From Paenibacillus zeirhizosphaerae (GTDB lineage: Bacteria > Bacillota > Bacilli > Paenibacillales > Paenibacillaceae), in NCBI RefSeq assembly GCF_030705605.1, contig NZ_JAPCKK010000030.1, positions 124,001 to 188,000 of the forward strand: a stretch of DNA of 64,000 bases, written 5' to 3'. Each line of letters opens with the position of its first letter. Position 1 is the stretch's first letter. The notes below the pieces were generated by a model. It had not been told where the DNA came from, ran no database searches, and saw only the letters and a program-made list of their open reading frames with translations. This document shows, one piece after another, positions 27,207 to 37,381 of this stretch. A program made the position numbers and the translations under genes.

Positions 27207-28139
27207 TTGACACTTCAACAACTGCGGTATGCCATCGAAATAGCGAGCTGTGGTTCCATGAGTGAGGCGGCCAAAAGATTGTTCATCTCACAGCCAAGCC
27301 TTTCCAATGCCATCAAGGAGTTGGAGAACGAGCTGGGCATTTCCATTTTTGAGCGAACTAACCGCGGCATCAGCATCTCCGTTGAAGGAATGGAGTTTCT
27401 GGGATATGCTAGACAAATGATTGAGCAGGCCGATTTTATCGAAAATCGCTACAGCGGAAAGCAGCACAGCAAAATCCGTTTTGCCGTATCTACCCAGCAT
27501 TATGCCTTTGCCGTGGATGCATTTGTGAGGCTGACGAAGCAAAGCGAATTGAGCGACTACAGCTTCCATTTGCGGGAGACACAAACCTATGAAATTGTGG
27601 ATGATGTAAGGACCCTGCGCAGTGATGTCGGAATTTTGTACATGAGTGAACGCAACTCCAAGGTGTTGAACAAGCTTTTCAGTGACGGGAGCTTAAAATT
27701 CACGCCGCTTTTTAACACACATCCGCATGTATTCATACGTGATGGCCATCCTTTATCCGGCAGGGAGAGCATCTCGCTCAACGAAATCTCGTCGTATCCT
27801 TTTATTAGCTTTGAGCAGGGAGACAACAACTCACTGCACTTTGCCGAGGAAATGCTGAGTGCGGCCCGTATCGATAAAAGCATTAAAGTGAACGACAGAG
27901 CCACCCTATCCAATTTGTTGACAGGCACAGACGCTTATACCATCGGTACAGGGCTTCTGGCCTCAGAGCTGAACGGAAGTGCAGTCATTGCACTTCCGGT
28001 GGAGAATGGCGAAATGTTCACGGTCGGGTGGATTGCGCACAAAGAGCGCAGACCAAGCCAGATAGCGGCAGCTTACATTGAGCTGCTGAACGATCTGGTG
28101 TCCGGATATTTCTTTAATACTAATCACTTTTTACTATAG
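27207..28139 (+). CDS. LysR-family regulator, probably of sulfur or methionine genes
   Basis: 310 residues from TTG 27207, after a GGGGGGAGAG site. The winged helix starts LQQLRYAIEIASCGSMSEAAKR and continues FISQPSLSNAIKELENELGI. The effector domain resembles the CysB/CysL-like group (YSFHLRETQTYEIVDDV). The next gene, 15 bases on, is MetE-like, and cysJI lie downstream, so it may sense a sulfur metabolite. That role is inferred from neighbours only. Confidence 0.85.
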   Translation: MTLQQLRYAIEIASCGSMSEAAKRLFISQPSLSNAIKELENELGISIFERTNRGISISVEGMEFLGYARQMIEQADFIENRYSGKQHSKIRFAVSTQHYAFAVDAFVRLTKQSELSDYSFHLRETQTYEIVDDVRTLRSDVGILYMSERNSKVLNKLFSDGSLKFTPLFNTHPHVFIRDGHPLSGRESISLNEISSYPFISFEQGDNNSLHFAEEMLSAARIDKSIKVNDRATLSNLLTGTDAYTIGTGLLASELNGSAVIALPVENGEMFTVGWIAHKERRPSQIAAAYIELLNDLVSGYFFNTNHFLL

Positions 28140-28154
28140 TCCAGGAGGAAATAT

Positions 28155-29291
28155 ATGCCTACATCAATCATGGGGACAAAGAGAAACACAGCGCCGTTTC
28201 GTTATGATATCGTCGGCAGCTTTCTCCGGCCAGAGAGCATAAAGGAAGCGCGACGGCGCTTGGAAGCGGGTGAAATGACCCAACAGCAGCTACTGGACGT
28301 GGAGAATGAAGAGATCGCCAGGCTGGTCGGCAGGGAACAAGAGCTTGGACTTCGTGCGATAACGGATGGGGAATTCCGTCGCTCCTGGTGGCACCTCGAT
28401 TTCTTCCTTGGAATTAAAGGCACCCGTAAGATTTCACTCAACCGGGGAAACGGACGGGTCGAAGCCGGGACACGTGCGGAATCCTTTCAAATTGTGGATA
28501 AAATAGCCTATGACCAGCATCCCATGGTGGAGCATTTTAAACAGCTCCATGCCCTGGCGGGAGCTTCGGTTGCGAAGATGTGCATCCCGTCTCCGTCGCT
28601 GTTTCATTTCGTCCAGTATTATAACGGAAATGAGGTTTATGCCGACCAGGAAGAGCTTTACCGCGATATCGTTAATGTATACCGGTCAGTTATTCAAGCG
28701 TTCTACGAAGCGGGCTGCCGCTATCTTCAATTGGATGACACCGCTTGGGGAACACTGTGCAGTGAGAGGCACCGGGAGCATTTGCAATCACTTGGTATGG
28801 ACCCTGACCGGCTTGCGGCAGATTATGTGCGCCTGATCAATGAAAGCATAATGGACAAACCGCAGGACATGACCATCGCGCTGCATGTGTGTCGGGGCAA
28901 TTACCAATCCACCTGGTTTGCGTCAGGAGGGTATGAGGCAATAGCCGAGCAATTGTTCTCGAATGCGAAGGTGGACGCTTTCTTCCTGGAGTATGACAAC
29001 GAGCGGTCAGGTGATTTCCGGCCTTTGCGTCATATCCGTGATCAGTTCGTCGTCCTCGGGCTTGTCACAACTAAGCATGGCGGGCTGGAAAGTAAAGAGC
29101 AGCTTAAGGCCAGAATCGCAGAAGCCGCACAGTATGTACATATCGATCAGCTTTGCCTGAGTCCGCAGTGTGGCTTTGCCTCGACCGAGGAAGGCAACCT
29201 GCTGTCAGAGGAGGAGCAGTGGGACAAGATTCGTTTGGTTATTGAAACGGCCAATGAAATCTGGACCAAGGAGCCACCCTGTTCTGATTAA
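28155..29291 (+). CDS. Cobalamin-independent methionine synthase-like protein (YxjG/YxjH type)
   Basis: 378 residues; AGGAGG lies before the ATG. The length matches the short MetE C-terminal-domain proteins such as Bacillus YxjG and YxjH. Zinc-site residues are seen: His and Cys in HVCRGN, Glu in FFLEYD, Cys in LSPQCGF. It transfers a methyl group to homocysteine or a related thiol, using a donor that is not certain for this subgroup. It forms a likely operon with the LysR gene before it. Its stop overlaps the alkA stop on the other strand. Confidence 0.87.
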   Translation: MPTSIMGTKRNTAPFRYDIVGSFLRPESIKEARRRLEAGEMTQQQLLDVENEEIARLVGREQELGLRAITDGEFRRSWWHLDFFLGIKGTRKISLNRGNGRVEAGTRAESFQIVDKIAYDQHPMVEHFKQLHALAGASVAKMCIPSPSLFHFVQYYNGNEVYADQEELYRDIVNVYRSVIQAFYEAGCRYLQLDDTAWGTLCSERHREHLQSLGMDPDRLAADYVRLINESIMDKPQDMTIALHVCRGNYQSTWFASGGYEAIAEQLFSNAKVDAFFLEYDNERSGDFRPLRHIRDQFVVLGLVTTKHGGLESKEQLKARIAEAAQYVHIDQLCLSPQCGFASTEEGNLLSEEEQWDKIRLVIETANEIWTKEPPCSD

Positions 29292-30211
29292 TAGAGCACC
29301 CTCCACAAATAAAAAGTCGCATAAGCCTCCCATGGTGCCCAATGGGCAGACAGATGCTGCAGCTCCCGTTTGGTCGGCTTGCGTTCAGAGCCCAGCAGTG
29401 CTTTTATCGCATTATGCAACCCCACGTCATCTATCGGAAAAGCGGAGGGAAAGCGAAGGCACCTCATTAATACATAGTTGGCTGTCCAGGGACCGATACC
29501 ACGGATGGAGGTCAGCATCTGCTCCGCTTGCTTGATGTCGCCTGTCTCTAATAGCAGCTCCTTATTTAATTGGTCGTCTGCGATCCGGCGGGCGACTTCA
29601 ATAAGATATTCGCTTTTCTTCGCACTGAAGCTTAAAGCCTTCAGTTCATCTACCGTCAAAGCTGCAATCCGGTGCGGAGCGGGAAAAATCCAATACGGCT
29701 CTCCTTCACACGATACGGAGCTGCCGTATGCTTCTACGAACCGCCTCTTTAATGTATAGGCGAACGCAAGGTTGATCTGCTGTCCGATGATGCCCCAGCA
29801 GACCGCTTCAAACAAATCGGGAATTCCGATGATACGGAGACCGTAGAACGACTCGGCGGCCTTGCTCAGCAACGCGTCTGACTTAGCCATTTCATAAAAT
29901 GGGGCAAGATCCCTGCCCAGATCGAACCAATCATGTATATGATGTGCGATCTCCGTTCGTGACGGCTTGTCCAGGCTCTCTGTTTTTCCTAAAAACCGGA
30001 CATGTAGCTGATTGCTCTCATCTGGTCCAACTTCAACCATTACGATGTCTTGTCCGGCCGGAATTGCTTTATAGACTTTGCCATTACGAATTTGCAGCAT
30101 ACATTCGTTAGTGCTTCTGGCAAGGTACTTCAGGTTCTCCTGGAAGCTGAATTCAACCGGCACGGTTAAAGTGACGCCATCCGGGTGGTCCGTCCAGCGG
30201 GGGCTGTTCAT
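29288..30211 (-). CDS. alkA: DNA-3-methyladenine glycosylase II (AlkA)
   Basis: 307 residues. An N-terminal TATA-like domain (to about 120) precedes the HhH-GPD domain. The helix-hairpin-helix LTSIRGIGPWTANYVLMR and the catalytic Asp in PIDDVGL are clear. It removes alkylated purines from DNA. It is convergent with the MetE-like gene (4-base overlap of stops) and divergent from cysJ. The window carries a second glycosylase at its start (YcaQ type). Confidence 0.9.
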   Translation of the reverse strand: MNSPRWTDHPDGVTLTVPVEFSFQENLKYLARSTNECMLQIRNGKVYKAIPAGQDIVMVEVGPDESNQLHVRFLGKTESLDKPSRTEIAHHIHDWFDLGRDLAPFYEMAKSDALLSKAAESFYGLRIIGIPDLFEAVCWGIIGQQINLAFAYTLKRRFVEAYGSSVSCEGEPYWIFPAPHRIAALTVDELKALSFSAKKSEYLIEVARRIADDQLNKELLLETGDIKQAEQMLTSIRGIGPWTANYVLMRCLRFPSAFPIDDVGLHNAIKALLGSERKPTKRELQHLSAHWAPWEAYATFYLWRVLY

Positions 30212-30426
30212 AGGGCTTCTTCATCCTTTCCTGCTACTGGTTTAAATCCTATATAGCTTACATATTATCATTAAATGAGAACATATGTTCAAGTTTATCT
30301 TATTACGTTATAGCAAGGCAAGCAAAATCCTCGCGTTTTACTTCATTATCAGTAGAATTGATAAAACATATAAGATGAATATAATTGACCTGCACCGCCT
30401 GCTGTGATAGGTTCAAAAGAGCGAAT

Positions 30427-30462
30427 AAATAATTTGGATCAAAATACTTGGAATTAATATTA
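30427..30462 (+). promoter_or_regulatory. AT-rich site before cysJ resembling a CymR-type box
   Basis: AAATAATTTGG and CTTGGAATTAATATT lie just upstream of the cysJ ribosome site. TTGGAATTA recalls the conserved end of CymR operators in Bacillota. Resemblance only; the alkA-cysJ intergenic region (30212-30488) shows no other clear element. Confidence 0.25.
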
Positions 30463-30488
30463 CAGCAGCTTTGTGAGGTGGGATATCG

Positions 30489-32309
30489 TTGGAATTGCAA
30501 GTAACTAATAGCCCTTTTAATCAGGAACAAACGGAATTGCTGAATCGTGTGTTGCCTACGCTATCACCGACACAACGCATCTGGCTGAGCGGATACCTTA
30601 CAGCCCTCCAGAGTACTGCGGCTCCGAATGCCACGGCTGAAGCCGCTCCCGAGGTATCTCTCCCAGCAGCGACCAGTGTGTCCAGGGAGGTAATGGTCCT
30701 CTTCGGATCGCAGACAGGCAACAGCAGCAATTTGGCGAAGAAAACAGCCAAGCTGCTTGAGGAACGCGGTTTTCAGGTGACACTCTCCTCCATGGGTGAT
30801 TTTAAGTCGAATACATTGAAGAAGCTGCAAAACCTGCTGATCCTCGTCAGCACCCACGGTGAAGGCGATCCGCCGGATAGCGCGATAGCCTTCTATGAAT
30901 TTCTGTACAGCAAACGGGCTCCGCAACTGGAAGAGCTGCGTTATTCCGTGCTGGCGCTGGGCGATACGTCCTACGAGTTTTTCTGCCAGACAGGTAAAGA
31001 CTTCGACAAGCGTCTGGAGGAGCTGGGTGCCCAGCGGATCGTTCCGCGTGTGGACTGTGATGTTGATTTTGACGAGCCAGCAGCGGACTGGATGAATCAG
31101 GTGGTGCAGGCGCTAGGTCAAACTTCGACAGCAGCAGCCTCTGCCGTTTCAGCAGGCTTGGCTATTGGTGACAGTGCGGAAACGGAATATTCGCGATCTA
31201 ATCCTTACTATGCGGAGGTTCTAGAGAACCTGAATCTGAACGGCCGCGGCTCTGACCGTGAAACCAGACATATCGAGCTGTCCCTGGAAGGATCAAATCT
31301 GCAGTATGAGCCAGGGGACAGCCTGGGGATTTATCCGGAAAATCACCCTCGTCTAGTGGACGAATTGATCGAGACGATGGGGTGGAAGCCGGAAGAATCA
31401 ATTACGCTAAAGAATGGCGATGCGCTGGCCCTGCGTGATGCGCTGCTGCGCCATTATGAAATCACAGTTCTGACCAAACCGTTGCTTGAACAGGCAGCGC
31501 AGCTCGTACCTGACAGTGGAATCTCCAAGCTGCTAGAGCCAGGCAAGGAGCAGGAGCTGAGAAGCTATATTGAAGGCAGAGATCTGCTGGACCTTGTCCA
31601 GGATTACAGCCTGAAGGGTGTTACCGCTTCAGCATTCACAGGAATACTGCGTAAACTGCCTGCCCGTCTATATTCGATTGCCAGCAGCTCGAAGGCCTTC
31701 CCGGATGAAGTGCATCTGACGGTACGGACAGTCCGTTATGAAGCCCGTGGGCGGAATCGGTACGGCGTATGTTCCGTACAGCTTGCGGAGCGCATTCAGC
31801 CCGGCGATCAGTTGCCAGTGTACATTCAGCATAATCCGAGCTTCAAGCTGCCGGACAATACGGATGCGCCGATAATTATGATCGGCCCGGGCACGGGCGT
31901 AGCTCCGTTCAGAGCGTTTCTTGGCGAACGTGAAGAGACAGGGGCAGAAGGGAGAACATGGCTCTTTTACGGGGATCAGCATTTCAGCACGGATTTTTTG
32001 TATCAGGTGGAATGGCAGCGCTGGCTCAAGGATGGTGTCCTTACCCGCATGGATGTGGCGTTTTCCCGTGACACTGACCAGAAAGTATATGTTCAGCACC
32101 GGATGCTTGAAAAGAGCGGTGAGCTATATCAATGGCTGAAGGAAGGCGCTTATATCTACGTCTGCGGTGATGAGAAAAAGATGGCGCATGACGTTCATGC
32201 CGCCCTTGGAACCATCCTGGAGCAAGAGGGCGGGTTGAGCCCAGAGGAAGCTTCCGAGTATCTAATTCGTATGCAACAGGAAAAACGTTATCAGCGGGAC
32301 GTATATTAG
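30489..32309 (+). CDS. cysJ: Assimilatory sulfite reductase flavoprotein subunit
   Basis: 606 residues from TTG 30489, after GAGGTGGG. Domains in order: flavodoxin (from about 67, SQTGNS at 74-79), FAD-binding (about 235-450, with ARLYSIASSS), NADPH-binding (from about 455, IGPGTGVAPFRAFL) and the terminal YxRDVY. It passes electrons from NADPH through FAD and FMN to CysI. Together they reduce sulfite to sulfide with six electrons. The cysI gene follows 36 bases on. Confidence 0.95.
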   Translation: MELQVTNSPFNQEQTELLNRVLPTLSPTQRIWLSGYLTALQSTAAPNATAEAAPEVSLPAATSVSREVMVLFGSQTGNSSNLAKKTAKLLEERGFQVTLSSMGDFKSNTLKKLQNLLILVSTHGEGDPPDSAIAFYEFLYSKRAPQLEELRYSVLALGDTSYEFFCQTGKDFDKRLEELGAQRIVPRVDCDVDFDEPAADWMNQVVQALGQTSTAAASAVSAGLAIGDSAETEYSRSNPYYAEVLENLNLNGRGSDRETRHIELSLEGSNLQYEPGDSLGIYPENHPRLVDELIETMGWKPEESITLKNGDALALRDALLRHYEITVLTKPLLEQAAQLVPDSGISKLLEPGKEQELRSYIEGRDLLDLVQDYSLKGVTASAFTGILRKLPARLYSIASSSKAFPDEVHLTVRTVRYEARGRNRYGVCSVQLAERIQPGDQLPVYIQHNPSFKLPDNTDAPIIMIGPGTGVAPFRAFLGEREETGAEGRTWLFYGDQHFSTDFLYQVEWQRWLKDGVLTRMDVAFSRDTDQKVYVQHRMLEKSGELYQWLKEGAYIYVCGDEKKMAHDVHAALGTILEQEGGLSPEEASEYLIRMQQEKRYQRDVY

Positions 32310-32345
32310 ACGACAGTTCCTATGATGACGAGAGGAGATGCAAGT

Positions 32346-34070
32346 ATGGCACAAAATCAATTCTATCCGCCGCATGACCGGCCGCACAGCGACGTCGAGG
32401 ATATCAAACGCCGCAGTAATTACCTGCGTGGCAGCTTGAGCGAAACGCTTCAGGACCCGATCACCGGGTCCATTCCCGAAGATGACAACCGATTGATGAA
32501 GCATCATGGCAGCTATATGCAGGATGACAGAGACCTGCGGAATGAACGGGCCAAGCAGAAACTTGAACCTGCCTACCAATTTATGCTGCGTGTGCGTGCG
32601 TCCGGCGGGGTGGTCACACCCGAGCAATGGCTGATGATGGACCGGATTGCTCATAAATACGGTAGCGGTACAATCCGCCTGACGACACGCCAGTCTTTCC
32701 AGTTGCACGGGGTGCTGAAATGGAATCTGAAAAATACGATCCGCGAAGTCAACGATGCACTGCTGAGCACGCTGGCCGCTTGCGGTGACGTGAACCGCAA
32801 CGTCATGGCCAGTCCGAACCCCCATCAATCTGATATTCATGGCGAGGTGTATGAATGGGCATGCAAGGTGAGCAATCATTTGGATCCGCGCTCCAGAGCG
32901 TATCATGAAATTTGGCTGGACGGCGAGAAGGTTGCCGACAGCCGGGATGGAGAAGAGCAGGAGCCGATCTACGGCCCTGTATACCTGCCGCGCAAATTTA
33001 AGATCGGTATTGCGGTCCCGCCGTCTAATGACGTGGATGTCTTCTCACAGGATTTGGGGTTCATCGCCATCGTGGAGGACGGCCAGTTGAAAGGTTTTAA
33101 TGTAACGGTTGGGGGCGGCATGGGCATGAGCCATGGTGACCACAAAACCTATCCGCAGGTATCCAAGGTGATCGGATTCTGCACGCCGGAGCAAATGATT
33201 GAGGTTGCCGAGAAGACCGTAACTATTCAAAGAGACTACGGTGACCGGGCAGTGCGGAAGCATGCTCGTTTCAAATATACGATTGATGACCGTGGTCTCG
33301 ATTGGTTCGTGCAGGAATTAAGCAGCCGTCTGGGCTGGAGTCTTGCAGAGGCGCGTCCCTATCATTTTGACAATAATGGAGACCGGTACGGCTGGGTCAA
33401 GGGCAGCGATGGGAAATGGCATTTTACGTTGTTCATCCAGAACGGGAGAATCAAGGACGAGGAAAATTATCTGCTGATGACTGGACTGCGTGAGATTGCC
33501 AAGATCCACACCGGCGATTTCCGCTTGACGCCAAACCAGAATTTGATTATCGGTGGCATCAGCAGTCAGAAGAAGAAAAAAATAGAGCGGCTGATCAGTG
33601 AATACGATCTCACCGATGGCATCCATTACTCTGCTCTGCGCAGAAATTCGATGGCTTGTGTGGCATTGCCGACCTGCGGCCTTGCGATGGCCGAATCCGA
33701 ACGATATTTGCCGACATTGCTTGACAAAATCGAGCCGATGCTGGACGAGGCCGGACTGCGGGATGAGGATATTGTGATCCGTATGACCGGCTGCCCGAAC
33801 GGCTGCGCCCGTCCGATGCTGGCGGAGCTCGCCTTTATAGGGAAAGCGCCCGGCAAGTATAATATGTATCTGGGCGGCGGATTTACAGGCAACCGTTTGA
33901 ATAAGCTGTATAAGGAAAACATCGGAGAGACCGAAATTCTGGAATCGCTGCAGCCGATCATTAACCGTTATGCCAAGGAACGTCATGAGGGCGAGCATTT
34001 TGGCGACTTTGTGATCCGGTCAGGTTATGTAGAGGAAGTGCTGGACGGACAGCAGTTTCACGTCTCCTAA
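32346..34070 (+). CDS. cysI: Assimilatory sulfite reductase hemoprotein subunit
   Basis: 574 residues from ATG 32346, eight bases after AGGAG. The four cysteines that hold the 4Fe-4S/siroheme centre are C438, C444, C483 and C487 (CVALPTC and TGCPNGC). Basic siroheme and sulfite contacts ([10 protein letters not shown]) are present in the N-terminal half. It completes the NADPH-sulfite reductase with CysJ. No sulfate activation genes are in the window. Confidence 0.95.
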   Translation: MAQNQFYPPHDRPHSDVEDIKRRSNYLRGSLSETLQDPITGSIPEDDNRLMKHHGSYMQDDRDLRNERAKQKLEPAYQFMLRVRASGGVVTPEQWLMMDRIAHKYGSGTIRLTTRQSFQLHGVLKWNLKNTIREVNDALLSTLAACGDVNRNVMASPNPHQSDIHGEVYEWACKVSNHLDPRSRAYHEIWLDGEKVADSRDGEEQEPIYGPVYLPRKFKIGIAVPPSNDVDVFSQDLGFIAIVEDGQLKGFNVTVGGGMGMSHGDHKTYPQVSKVIGFCTPEQMIEVAEKTVTIQRDYGDRAVRKHARFKYTIDDRGLDWFVQELSSRLGWSLAEARPYHFDNNGDRYGWVKGSDGKWHFTLFIQNGRIKDEENYLLMTGLREIAKIHTGDFRLTPNQNLIIGGISSQKKKKIERLISEYDLTDGIHYSALRRNSMACVALPTCGLAMAESERYLPTLLDKIEPMLDEAGLRDEDIVIRMTGCPNGCARPMLAELAFIGKAPGKYNMYLGGGFTGNRLNKLYKENIGETEILESLQPIINRYAKERHEGEHFGDFVIRSGYVEEVLDGQQFHVS

Positions 34071-34167
34071 AATAGCAGCGGGGAGAATTCGTTAAGCATA
34101 ATTTGTTGCTTTTTGCAAAAGCTGTTATGATGGATCGGAAACACATTCTGACCATGAGGTGATCACA

Positions 34168-34575
34168 TTGGCATTAACATCCAAGGATATCTTTGTAAAC
34201 CTTCCGGTAAAAGATTTGCAAGTGTCCAAGCAGTTCTTTTCGGATATCGGCTTTGAATTCAACCTGCAGTTTACCGATGATAACGCAGCGTGTCTGGTTA
34301 TCGGCAGCAACATTTTTGCGATGCTGCTGGTGGAGCCCTTTTTCAAAAGCTTTACGAAAAAGGATGTAGTGGATGCCAGCACCAGCACAGAGGTCATTCT
34401 AGCTATTTCTGCTGCAAGCCGCGAACAGGTGGATGAGATTGTGAACAAGGCGCTGGAAGCGGGTGCCAAGCCTTCCAATGATCCAAGCGATCATGGCTTC
34501 ATGTACAGTTGGAGCTTTCAGGACCCGGATGGACACATCTGGGAAGTCGTGTACATGGATGAAGTGGCTCAGTGA
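34168..34575 (+). CDS. VOC/glyoxalase-family protein
   Basis: 135 residues from TTG 34168, eight bases after GAGGTGAT; GTG 34159 is also in frame. Two beta-alpha-beta-beta-beta units are visible, starting FVNLPVKDLQVSKQFFSDIGF. At the first metal-ligand position the usual His is Asn (FVN), and the last unit keeps WEVVYMD. It may be an enzyme with altered metal use or a binding protein. A terminator follows at 34594. Confidence 0.75.
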   Translation: MALTSKDIFVNLPVKDLQVSKQFFSDIGFEFNLQFTDDNAACLVIGSNIFAMLLVEPFFKSFTKKDVVDASTSTEVILAISAASREQVDEIVNKALEAGAKPSNDPSDHGFMYSWSFQDPDGHIWEVVYMDEVAQ

Positions 34576-34593
34576 TCAAAATTTACTACAGGG

Positions 34594-34626
34594 TCGGTTC
34601 CTCATAGGAGGAGCCGATTTTTTTTA
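34594..34626 (+). terminator. Terminator after the VOC gene
   Basis: TCGGTTCCTC (34594-34603) pairs with GAGGAGCCGA (34608-34617) with one G-T pair, followed by T8. Confidence 0.85.
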
Positions 34627-34645
34627 ATTTGACTCCTTACATGAA

Positions 34646-34674
34646 TTGACACTGGGACAAGCTTTAAGTACAAT
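34646..34674 (+). promoter_or_regulatory. Strong promoter of the truncated MFS gene
   Basis: TTGACA (34646-34651), 17 bases, TACAAT (34669-34674), close to consensus. Confidence 0.75.
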
Positions 34675-34732
34675 TTTGGAGAAGAATTCCAGCGTATGAA
34701 GATCACATACTTCAATTTTAAGGAGCGGACAC

Positions 34733-35398
34733 ATGGATTCAAAACAGAACTGGAAAAGAAACACTACGCTCTTCTTATCCGGCCAGACGATATCTCTATT
34801 TGGATCATCATTGGTGCAGTATTCCATTATGTGGTATATCACGCTGAGCACCCAATCGGGCATCATGATGACCGTCTACATTCTTTGCGGTTTTCTGCCT
34901 ACCTTCATCCTATCGCCATTTGCAGGAGTTTGGGCCGACCGTTACAACCGAAAAAAACTGATTATCTGGTCCGATTCAATCATTGCCTTATCCACGCTAG
35001 TACTCGCCATCTTGTTTCTGGCGGGATATCATTCGACCTGGCTGCTCTTCGTAGTAGCAGGCATACGAGCGTTGGGAACAGGAGTACAAACCCCTACGGT
35101 CGGCGCGCTACTGCCGCAATTGGTGCCCGGGGACAAGCTTACCAAAGTGAACGGGATCTTGAGCAGTCTGCAGTCCGCTGTCATGCTGCTGTCCCCCATG
35201 CTTAGCGGTGCTTTGATGACGGCAGCTCCTATTGAAATTATTTTCTTTATCGATGTCGTTACGGCGGCTATCGGGATTTTGATACTTTTATTTTTTGTAC
35301 GAGTACAATCCCATGAGAAGGCGGAGAAGGGGCAAGCCCTTAGTTATTTTGAAGATATGCGCATTGGCTTCTCTTATATCAGGGACCACGCTTATTGA
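34733..35398 (+). pseudogene. MFS transporter cut to its N-terminal half
   Basis: 221 residues with about six helices, then TGA at 35396-35398. The family (MFS_3-like exporters, MDSKQNWKRNTTLFLSGQT, motif A at GVWADRYNRKK) normally has about 420 residues and 12 helices. The reading stops just six bases before the first iol operator at 35404. The promoter and AAGGAGCGG ribosome site are intact. It was probably truncated by the rearrangement that brought the iol operon here. Confidence 0.75.
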
Positions 35399-35403
35399 TG
35401 AAA

Positions 35404-35460
35404 TTAAGCGCTTAACCTTCAATGGAGAGGCGTTTAACCTTTGTTAGATTAAGCGCTTAA
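35404..35460 (+). promoter_or_regulatory. Twin LacI-type operators of the inositol operon
   Basis: Two perfect palindromes TTAAGCGCTTAA (35404-35415 and 35449-35460), 45 bp centre to centre, each followed by CCT or CCTC. Between them lies the related half-site GCGTTTAACC. The centre CG and symmetry fit a LacI-family protein, most likely that at 42866. A strong -35/-10 pair is not obvious. Confidence 0.75.
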
Positions 35461-35488
35461 CCTCGAGGAGAAGGGAGACGGTTCATCC

Positions 35489-37354
35489 ATGACAACGATT
35501 CGGCTGACGATGGCCCAGGCTTTGCTCCGTTATCTGGATCAGCAGTACATTTCCGTAGATGGGGTGGAAACCAAGTTTGTAAAAGGCGTCATTGGCATAT
35601 TCGGGCACGGCAATGTGACCGGCATCGGGGAAGCGCTGGAGCGCAGCCCGGGAAGTCTGACCTACCTGCAGGGCAAAAACGAGCAGGGCATGGTGCACAC
35701 CGCAGCGGCCTATGCCAAACAGAAAAACCGCAGGCAGATTTACGCCTGCACCACCTCCATTGGGCCGGGCGCCTTGAATATGATCACGGCGGCGGCTACC
35801 GCGACGGTCAACCGGATTCCCGTGCTGCTGCTGCCTGGTGACAATTTTGCCTCACGCGAGCCGGACCCGGTGCTGCAGCAGCTTGAGGTGGGCAGCGACT
35901 ATACGATCTCTGCCACCGATCCGTTTAAGACCGTCAGCAAATATTGGGATCGCATCGTGCGCCCCGAGCAGTTGATGTCGGCTGTCACCAACGCTATGCG
36001 GGTGCTGACCGATCCGGCGGAGACCGGGGCAGTGACGCTGGCGCTGCCGCAGGATGTGCAGGCTGAGGCGTATGATTACCCTGCGGCGTTCTTCGCACGG
36101 CGAGTGCATTACCTGGACCGCCGCCCTCCGGTTCAGTCCGCGCTGGCACGGGCGGCTGAGCAGATCGCCCGTGGTCGCAGGCCGCTGCTGATCGCAGGGG
36201 GTGGCGTGCTCTATTCCGAGGCGTCCACGCAGCTTGCTGCCTTCGCCGAGGCATTTGGCATTCCGGTCGCCGAGACACAGGCAGGCAAGAGCGCTCTGCC
36301 GTGGGACCACCCGCTCAATGTGGGGGCCATCGGCGTAACTGGCTCTCTGGCCGCCAACAGGCTGGCCAGGGAAGCGGATGTCGTCATCGGTGTCGGTACA
36401 AGGTTTTCGGATTTTACGACATCGTCCAGGTCTGCTTTTCAGCATCCAGATGTAGCGTTCGTCAATATCAATCTAAACGGTATGGATGCCGCGAAGCTAG
36501 GTGGAGAGGCCATTCTGGCCGATGCGCGGGAAGGTATGCAGGCCCTGCAGGCGGTCCTGCAGCAGCGCCAGTACTACAGCGGATACGAGGATTCCGAAAT
36601 TGCCGCGCTGCGTCAGGCGTGGAATGCTGAAGTGGAGCGGCTGTACGGGCTTGGACATGAGGCGGGGCTGGCACAGACTGCTGCGATTGGTGTCATCAAC
36701 CGGACGATTGCGCCATCCTCGGTGATCGTGTGCGCGGCAGGCAGCCTGCCCGGTGATTTACACCGTTTGTGGCGGTCTGCGGAGCCAAAGACGTATCACA
36801 TGGAATACGGGTTCTCCTGTATGGGTTATGAAGTGAGCGGAGCGCTGGGAGCGGCGTTGGCCGAGCCGGAGCGCGAGGTGTACGCCATGGTGGGTGATGG
36901 CAGCTACCTGATGCTGCATTCCGAGCTGGTTACCAGCCTGCAGGAGCAGCGCAAAATCACGATATTGCTATTCAACAACAATGGCTTCCAGTGCATTCAC
37001 AATTTGCAGCGGGAACACGGTAGTGACGGGTTCGGCAATGAATTTCGCTACCGGGAAGCAGACACGGGCCGCTTGACTGGGGAGTATATGCGGATGGATT
37101 TTGCCGCCCATGCCCGCAGCCTGGGGACCAAGGGCTACCGGGTGGAGACCGCCAAGGAACTGGAGCAGGCGCTCCGAGCGGCACAAACTGAAACCGTAAC
37201 CACGCTGATTGAAATCCCGGTCGTTCCCGGCACCAATACCGGCGGCTATGAGTCGTGGTGGAACGTGGGTGTTCCCGAAGTGTCCACCGCGGAAAGAGTC
37301 GTTCAGTCTCATGGTGTCATGCAGGAGCATCGCGCTAAAGCAAGGCTCGTCTAA
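35489..37354 (+). CDS. iolD: 3D-(3,5/4)-trihydroxycyclohexane-1,2-dione hydrolase
   Basis: 621 residues. A thiamine-diphosphate enzyme: the N-terminal Pyr domain holds the catalytic Glu in LQGKNEQGM; the C-terminal PP domain has G469-D470-G471 and N496-N498 that bind metal and diphosphate. It opens the ring of the dione to 5-deoxyglucuronate. It is the first gene after the twin operators, with GGAGAAGGGAG upstream. The start of the six-gene iol operon. Confidence 0.95.
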   Translation: MTTIRLTMAQALLRYLDQQYISVDGVETKFVKGVIGIFGHGNVTGIGEALERSPGSLTYLQGKNEQGMVHTAAAYAKQKNRRQIYACTTSIGPGALNMITAAATATVNRIPVLLLPGDNFASREPDPVLQQLEVGSDYTISATDPFKTVSKYWDRIVRPEQLMSAVTNAMRVLTDPAETGAVTLALPQDVQAEAYDYPAAFFARRVHYLDRRPPVQSALARAAEQIARGRRPLLIAGGGVLYSEASTQLAAFAEAFGIPVAETQAGKSALPWDHPLNVGAIGVTGSLAANRLAREADVVIGVGTRFSDFTTSSRSAFQHPDVAFVNINLNGMDAAKLGGEAILADAREGMQALQAVLQQRQYYSGYEDSEIAALRQAWNAEVERLYGLGHEAGLAQTAAIGVINRTIAPSSVIVCAAGSLPGDLHRLWRSAEPKTYHMEYGFSCMGYEVSGALGAALAEPEREVYAMVGDGSYLMLHSELVTSLQEQRKITILLFNNNGFQCIHNLQREHGSDGFGNEFRYREADTGRLTGEYMRMDFAAHARSLGTKGYRVETAKELEQALRAAQTETVTTLIEIPVVPGTNTGGYESWWNVGVPEVSTAERVVQSHGVMQEHRAKARLV

Positions 37355-37381
37355 ATCGAATCACAAAGGAGACGTGAAGCT

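Noticed and set aside
35404..35460. Catabolite (cre) sites for CcpA
   Set aside because: They share the CG-centred LacI look, but perfect TTAAGCGCTTAA twins before iolD fit the local LacI protein better than the cre consensus.
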